A DNA stretch of 64,000 bases from Carallia brachiata (lineage: Eukaryota > Streptophyta > Magnoliopsida > Malpighiales > Rhizophoraceae): positions 3,453,130 to 3,517,129 of the forward strand of contig JADCRB010000019.1 of the NCBI GenBank assembly GCA_021464245.1, read 5' to 3'. The notes beneath the pieces were generated by a model that was given only the letters and a program-made list of their open reading frames with translations, searched no databases and had not been told where the DNA came from. A program made the translations under genes and the position numbers. Below are positions 59,001-64,000 of this stretch, piece by piece. The number at the start of each line of letters is the position of its first letter. Position 1 is the first letter of the stretch.

Positions 59001-59801
59001 AATAGAACAAATAACAGTTGGTAAGGCCATAATCAATCCACACATTAGTCGTCAATCCCACCTTGTTTACACCCATGAACCCCATATCACATCAAAATCC
59101 ACCGTGCAACCTTCCCACCTTAATGCCCACAGCCATATTAATATTTTCTAGGAATAAACTAAAAAATACATGAGTGTAAAACAGATACCTGGTCAAGAGT
59201 AATGGGCACAATTTTAGCCCCGCTCCGCAATTCTCTTCTCCGTAATCGAACCTAAAAAGGGAACAAAAATTCAAAGGGAAAAAAATTTAAAATCACCATA
59301 ATAGCAGAATAATAGAGCAAACTTAATCTCATTCAATCGGGGCTGGCTACATGAATCCTTCTTCGCTATTCCGCTCTATTCCATTATTGAACTAAGCTAT
59401 TATGAAGCAGTACCTGAGCGAGAAAGCTTCGGCGTCTTCTTGGCGAAAGCAGAGCAAGCCAATGGACTTGGTTCCGTCGGGATCAGAGATGAGCACGAAC
59501 TCGTTGTTCGAGTTGCTCACCGTGTAAACCGACGTGCCGGCGAGAGTTTTCGCGACGCAGTCCGAGCCAAGATTGGAGGGCGCGTGCTTCGACTGTGAGA
59601 CCGAGGCGAATGGAGGTGGCGGCACGCGAAGAGCCGCCTCGCCGTCACCGTATGCGGCGGAGGCAGAGGCGGCAGGTTGCTGGCTAGGTTTCGAGTAGTT
59701 TCCCCGATTCGAGCGGCGAGGTCGGCGCTGAGCCGGAGGCACTGCCGGTGGATGAAGGTTGAGAGGGACAAGAGCGGGTTTGAGGGTTTAGAGGCTTCCA
59801 T
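56096..59801 (-). CDS. Tic22-like family chloroplast protein, three frame changes
   Basis: Eight minus-strand exons: 59801-59414, 59251-59189, 58918-58844, 58242-58192, 57524-57465, 57350-57279, 56308-56272 and 56188-56096, all GT-AG. Products in order include MEASKPSNPLLSLSTFIHRQ, KTLAGTSVYTVSNSNNEFVL, SIGLLCFRQEDAEAF, VRLRRRELRSGAKIVPITLD, VYMLKVEGIAFRFLPDPVQI, SDLLVVKKKNKRYCPIYFQK, EDIEKELSKVSRASRGPG and NSGWEDLIFIPPGKSHSQ. This is the plant Tic22-like family (Arabidopsis At5g62650 type), related to the intermembrane-space import factor Tic22. The gene has apparent indels: one base missing around 59640-59690, one missing near 59422 and one extra near 56275. Correcting them makes exon 1 390 nt, exon 7 36 nt and the protein about 279 residues. 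Splice sites and the rest are intact, so assembly error is at least as likely as pseudogenisation. Confidence 0.82.
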
Positions 59802-60660
59802 TGTAAAAGAATAAAGAAATGTAAAAGAATCGGAGACTGAACCGAAAGCATGGTAGATCTATGCCGAAGAATCGAGGAATGCTATCTAACAGCTGCTTTG
59901 TCGGATCACAGCACAGTCCAGTAAATGGTCTCCACTTGGCAAGCCTATCATGATCACTGGTGCAATTCAATTGGGCGGCCCTCAACCCACTCAAGGCCTA
60001 GCTAGGGCCTAAGACCCACTGTTTGTAGAGGTCTGAAATTTTGACTCGATTTAATGAGTCAATTTGGGTACGTTCAAAAAATTTTCATTCATATTAAACT
60101 TAAAAATGACTTAATTTAAAAATAACTTAAAAGTTGAGGGTCAAACTTGATTCGAGTCACTCAGTTATTCAATTTTTGCTTTCATAAGAGAAACAAAAAA
60201 ATAAAAATAAAGATTATAACATTTGGAATCATATATTTTATATTATAAAAAATATAGATTTTATTATATTCACTATAAATCTTTACTATAAATTCTTTTT
60301 AAAATATTTTCAAATTTTTATGAATTTTCATACTTTATTTTAGGCTTCTAGATATTTTTTAAAAAATATTTCTTGAATTATTTTTTGAATTATATTTTAT
60401 TCTATGACTTTTTTTTAATTTTAAGAATGTTATACAAAACCTTTCAAATTTTTTAAATTTCAATTTTTTTATAAAATTGTCATACCATGAAAAATAATGA
60501 GGTGACCAATTGGGAGTTGACTGAATTTGAAGTAACCTGAGCTCAAAATGATTCTAAAGTAACGTAATTTGAAAGTAACTTGATTCAAATGACCAAAATT
60601 GGAAGTAATCCAACCCAAATACAACCCGATAACCTGCTCGTACACTTTCAATTGCTTGGA
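59802..60660. other. Tic22-like promoter region and AT-rich intergenic DNA
   Basis: No gene seen. The first 200 bp are of mixed composition (5' flank). 60180-60480 is very AT-rich. caattgcttgg at about 60648-60658 abuts the T-run of the LINE relic. Confidence 0.4.
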
Positions 60661-60897
60661 CTTTTTTTTTTTTTGGCATAAAAAGAGGAGTAATAAAACT
60701 CATTACATGACTACCATATGGGGTAAAGATACGCTCCTATATCATTTAACAAAATCTCTATCAACCCTGGTGGAGCTTGGTCTAAAAAGTAAAGACCAAA
60801 CTCTTGGCAAAGGGCAACGTTCATTAATTAGGCTGCAGTTCAGTTTCCTTCCTTATACCACATGAATAAGCTTAATTCTCCAAGACCACTGTATAAG

Positions 60898-61393
60898 AGG
60901 ATATACATTTATTTAGTCTTAAATATGTAAGTTTTTTTTTATTTAACTTCTAAATCTTTTGCGATTTTATTTTAGTTCTAAACCTTTTAATTTTACTCTA
61001 AATCAGTCCTTCCGTTAGTCAAACAGTTAAAAATTACTGTTGACTAACAGAAATTTTTTTAAAAAGGTAAAATACACTATTTTAATTCACCAGTTAATAG
61101 AAATACGTTATGTAATTTTAAAAAAATAAAATAAAAAATAAAAAAATCAAAATCTCAACTTACATGTTACTATTTGAGAGTAAAATATAAGTATTTAATA
61201 ATAAAAAAATTTAAATAATATATTTTACCTTTTTAAAAAATTTCGTTAGTCAACAGCAATTTTTAATGGTTTGACTAACGGAAGAACTGATTTGGAGTAA
61301 AATCAAAAGGTTTAGGACTGAAATGAAATTTTAAAAAATTTAGAACTTAAATAAAAAAATTTAAAGATTTGGAACTAAATAAATGCATATCCC
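60898..61393. mobile_element. MULE-type MITE with long terminal inverted repeats
   Basis: A 496-bp element has inverted termini of roughly 160-170 bp (left aggatatacatttatttag; right, inverted, gggatatgcatttatttag). The paired internal blocks include ttccgttagtcaaacagtta and its complement taatggtttgactaacggaa. The flanks are ctgtataag (60889-60897) and ctgtataaa (61394-61402), a 9-bp target duplication with one mismatch, as in Mutator-like elements. It interrupts the RNase H frame of the LINE relic at exactly these flanks. Non-coding. Confidence 0.82.
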
Positions 61394-61450
61394 CTGTATA
61401 AAGACCTTACATTCAGCGACTAAGTTCACATGGGGATGAGGGGTTGCACC

Positions 61451-61645
61451 TCTTTTTTTTTTTTTTTTTTTGTCTGAAACCGTCCAATGTCCAGCCCAAT
61501 GAGCTGACTAATCTAAACCGATCCGGGTAGGATTTCAAAGGGTGGCAAAGGTCTTCCATCAAGTATTTAACGCGACTGCATTCTCAGAAACACAAACTCG
61601 AAACCTCTGATTAAGCGGTGACGGACCCTTATCATCTATACCAAA
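61451..61645 (-). mobile_element. tRNA-derived SINE, family copy 1
   Basis: A 195-bp element reads on the minus strand from 61645 to a poly-A (T-run 61451-61471). A perfect 8-bp duplication gttgcacc flanks it (61443-61450 and 61646-61653). It contains a B-box-like ggtttcgagtt and the family motif cagtcgcgttaaatact. It shares length and about three quarters of its bases with the copy at 62665-62860. It is inserted in the LINE RNase H frame after VDSEVAVQ. Confidence 0.82.
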
Positions 61646-61926
61646 GTTGCACCGCAACTTCAGAATCAACTGCCAACCTGACGCGTTTAAAGTCAAGTGT
61701 CCAAACGCACTGCAAGCTTTGTAAGATTGGCTATAATTCAGCGAGCCTTGTAAGGTGGCCCATAATTCAGCGTCTAATGCCCGACCCACAACCATCGCTA
61801 TGCATGAAACCAGCTGTCCAATTTTGGTATAGATCACGAATGAGGCCTTGGGCGAGAACACAAAGTGCTGGACTGTCACTCTTTCCGCCATTGTGCCAGT
61901 TGAGGAGGTTTGAATTGCATCAGTAG

Positions 61927-62650
61927 AATTGACTGGCGAGCCCAGCAGTTACAGCCCAACGCATGTGATGTCTACTTTCGACTCTCAAAATTGTATGGTT
62001 TTGTTTAATACAAAATGTAATGTAGTCGAGGACTTATTTTAATTAGAATAATAAAAAGTGTGTATTTACATCAAAAATAAAAATAAAAATAAAAAATGTG
62101 TATCTTTAATTAAAAAATTTAGATCTTAAAGAAAAAAAAAGTCAATAACGTACTAGTCAGTGATGTTAAACAAATTAAATTATCTAACTGAATTAAGTTT
62201 ATTAGTGATAACATATTTGATATTTTATTCATACCATTACTATATATATACCTTTGGATTGTTTATATACATAATATATAGTTATCGATAAATTTTAAAG
62301 ATAAATATATAGAATAAATATATTTTTTTAAGGATAACTGTAATAAGTTCATAATTTGGAAACATATCTTGCATCAAATTATTATTTTAAAATATTCTTA
62401 TTGATACAATATCAACATAGTCATGTGATTGATACATATTATTTGTTTATAAAAAAAATAATTGTTCATTTGAATCATAAATTTAGTTGAACAAATATGT
62501 GTTGTGACAGCTCTCGTATCAGAAAAAGAACCCTGAGAAAGGTTGAGTTATCGACCCAATCTCATCGTATCATGAGAATAGAGATAATTGGAATATGTGC
62601 TTAAAGAATAAATTCCATGTTAAAATTTATATACCATACCATATCCCAAA
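61927..62650. other. AT-rich intergenic DNA
   Basis: No gene or element recognised; mostly A/T with short A-runs. Confidence 0.4.
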
Positions 62651-62664
62651 AAAATAAGATGCTT

Positions 62665-62860
62665 CTTTGTTTTTTTTTATCTAGACAGCCCAGTATCCAG
62701 TTTATTGGACTGACTAATCTGTATCGACCCGGGTAGAATTCCGAAAGGCGGTAAAAGTCCTCCAACAGGTATTTAACGCGACTGTATTCCCAGAATTCAA
62801 AACCAAGACTTCTAATTAAGCGAATTCAGACCCTTATCATCTGAGTCAGCGTCTGCTGAT
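62665..62860 (-). mobile_element. tRNA-derived SINE, family copy 2
   Basis: A 196-bp element on the minus strand with T-run 62670-62678 (A tail). It is flanked by the perfect 14-bp duplication aaaataagatgctt (62651-62664 and 62861-62874). It shares tgataagggtc, cagtcgcgttaaatacc and tacccgggtcgat with copy 1. The perfect duplication argues for a fairly recent insertion. Confidence 0.87.
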
Positions 62861-62874
62861 AAAATAAGATGCTT

Positions 62875-63770
62875 ATTTATGACGTAGGTCTATCGCTTTT
62901 GTCGGGACGAGGCACATGGGGGCCCACTCAAAACTTAAAAATGTATATAATTTACTCCGATAAAAAATATACATAACTAATAAATTAAACATTTTTCCCC
63001 ACTTAAAAATTTTGTTTTGCTCCGATCAAAAACCATAAATTACTGGATTGAACAACTGAAAAAGCTTTAAATATTTGTACAAATTGTTGTTGCCATCAGT
63101 GTTTTTTAATTTCTCAAATAAGTTATTTTATTTAATTTATTAGATAAAAAAAATATATAAATGACCATAGGTCATTGAATAAACTAAATATAATTTGAGT
63201 TATACACAATGTAGTGGTTACTATCGGTCATATTAAGAATTTGAGTAACTCTAGATCTCGTTTAGTAATAGAATAAAATTCTGTGTACATATAATAATTT
63301 TATAAAGCATATAAACAAAACATACATTTTTAGTTAATAGAATATGTAATAATAGTTTAAAACTCTACAATAAAATAATTCTTTGTAACTTAAAAGTTAT
63401 AATTACTCTTTTGAAAATAATTTTTTTCTAAAAAAATATAAGAAAAAATATAGATCACTATCCCTTAATTATCACAAAATGAGAAATCTTCTATACTAAA
63501 GATGACTAATATTAATTTAAATTTTCCGCATTTTTTAGTTTTGCATAATTTCATGACTAAAAAAAATTATGTAAAAACTAATGTTAAAAACTTTTATTAT
63601 ATTTCTAAAAATAATATTTCATTAATTATGCATAACCTTGCTCCACTGGCTATAATTTCTGATGGCGCCCTTGATTTGCTATCCTTCTTTCTCTACACAT
63701 TTGCAAGAACAATATAAACTAGCGTGGTCAAATCATCAACAGTCTCAGGGATAACAAGAAGCAAGGAGAT
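62875..63770. other. AT-rich intergenic DNA
   Basis: No gene recognised. The last part is the promoter side of the gene starting at 63947. Confidence 0.4.
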
Positions 63771-63773
63771 GTG

Positions 63774-63781
63774 TATAAATA
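63774..63781 (+). promoter_or_regulatory. TATA box of the right-edge gene
   Basis: tataaata lies 173 bp before the start codon at 63947, followed by a CT-rich leader (63787-63806). Position and context suit a plant core promoter. Confidence 0.5.
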
Positions 63782-63946
63782 AACCCATTTCCTCTCTTTC
63801 TCCACTCGCAAGATCACAGCCCAAACAAAGGGGTTTTGGGGTATGTTTTGTGCCTTTTGCTCGGGAACTAGCTATCACATACGTACTCATTAGTCATTAA
63901 TTCATTATCAACCAGCCTTAGTTAAGTTCCTTGGGGCTCAGACAAG

Positions 63947-64000
63947 ATGGTGATGGTAGACATGGATGGCGATGTTGTGGAGCTAGACAGCCATAGGTAC
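63947..64000 (+). CDS. 5' end of an unidentified gene, cut by window edge
   Basis: An open frame begins ATGGTGATGGTAGAC (MVMVDMDGDVVELDSHRY) in a good context (acaagATGG) downstream of a TATA box and continues through the last base. Eighteen residues are too few to assign a family. Alternative starts are the Met codons at positions 3 and 6. Confidence 0.45.
   Translation, partial: MVMVDMDGDVVELDSHRY

Larger units (their letters stand above)
60661..61926 (-). mobile_element. 5'-truncated LINE relic with RNase H domain, split by two insertions
   Basis: On the minus strand, pieces of one RVT_3-type RNase H domain occur in order: GLIRDLYQNWTAGFMHSDGC, then (frame change) LDAELWATLQG, then WTLDFKRVRLAVDSEVAVQ up to a SINE (61451-61645). 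Beyond it come HVNLVAECKVFIQ up to a MULE-like MITE (60898-61393), then WSWRIKLIHV, YKEGN, ALCQEFGLYFLDQAPPGLIE and ILLNDIGA. The relic ends in an A-tail (T-run 60661-60674 on +). Stops and frame changes are frequent. The A tail and C-terminal-only content indicate 5' truncation. Flanking caattgc / gaattgc similarity is too weak to prove a target duplication. Confidence 0.8.

Noticed and set aside
59517..59801. Apparent 94-residue separate protein starting MEASKPSN
   Set aside because: Its first half is exon 1 of the Tic22-like gene; the Arg/Ser-rich second half is an out-of-frame read after an apparent one-base deletion.
1..64000. CRISPR arrays, phage, operon-like or anti-phage systems
   Set aside because: The sequence is plant nuclear DNA; no regularly spaced exact repeats or prokaryotic gene layout were found.

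Overview
The window is nuclear DNA from a flowering plant, most likely a eudicot (rosid-like by gene content). The evidence is AT-rich intergenic DNA, short exons with GT-AG introns, plant-only genes (an LHCA5-type antenna protein, a GUX xylan glucuronosyltransferase, a WEB coiled-coil protein, a COR27/COR28-type cold and clock protein), an intron-containing tRNA-Tyr, and many degenerate plant transposons. I found no bacterial operon, CRISPR array or phage.

Genes in order. A broken polyamine oxidase 5-like copy lies at about 0.6-1.1 kb. A COR27/COR28-like gene (3713-5787, +) has evening elements and a G-box upstream. A COQ10-like coenzyme Q chaperone gene (10530-12793, +) carries one frameshift. 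A thioredoxin-like 4 gene (14786-16535, -) and a one-domain sterol carrier protein 2 gene (20028-21512, +) follow. A PPR relic sits at about 22.1-22.5 kb and an LHCA5 gene at 24010-25453 (+). A tRNA-Tyr (26501-26585, -) precedes about 6 kb of degenerate repeats (28.0-32.1 kb). A WEB1/WEL-like gene (33282-36685, -) has three frame changes. Then come about 7 kb of AT-rich DNA with SINE-like insertions, a broken nepenthesin-type aspartic protease (43421-44213) and more transposon relics. An intact GUX gene (49249-52678, -) has a tRNA-Arg gene inside an intron. A Tic22-like chloroplast protein gene (56096-59801, -) follows, then a nested LINE/SINE/MULE-MITE cluster (60.66-61.93 kb). The first 18 codons of a further gene run off the right edge (63947 onward).

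The genes do not form a pathway; this is ordinary plant gene order. Several products act in chloroplasts (TRXL4, LHCA5, Tic22-like, WEB), one in mitochondria (COQ10), one probably in peroxisomes (SCP2) and one in the Golgi (GUX). In Arabidopsis, COR27, SCP2 and a WEB-family gene are consecutive loci (as I recall, At5g42900, At5g42890 and At5g42880), so this window probably keeps that ancestral neighbourhood with other genes and transposons between.

The most notable observations are these. (1) Three conserved genes contain seven apparent single-base indels, six of them deletions, while their splice sites are intact. That points to uncorrected assembly errors or recent decay. (2) A LINE-derived RNase H relic is split by a SINE and a MULE-type MITE, each with its own target duplication. 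(3) A hAT-like MITE family is present in three copies with 8-bp target duplications, one of them carrying an amplified CCGGTT-rich minisatellite. (4) A GC-rich retroposon of about 1 kb is bounded by a perfect 15-bp duplication. (5) SCP2 appears to use a GC-AG intron. I saw no clear sign of a wholly new biological system. The least explained sequence is the 28-32 kb repeat region and a coding-like stretch at 22.9-23.4 kb (-).
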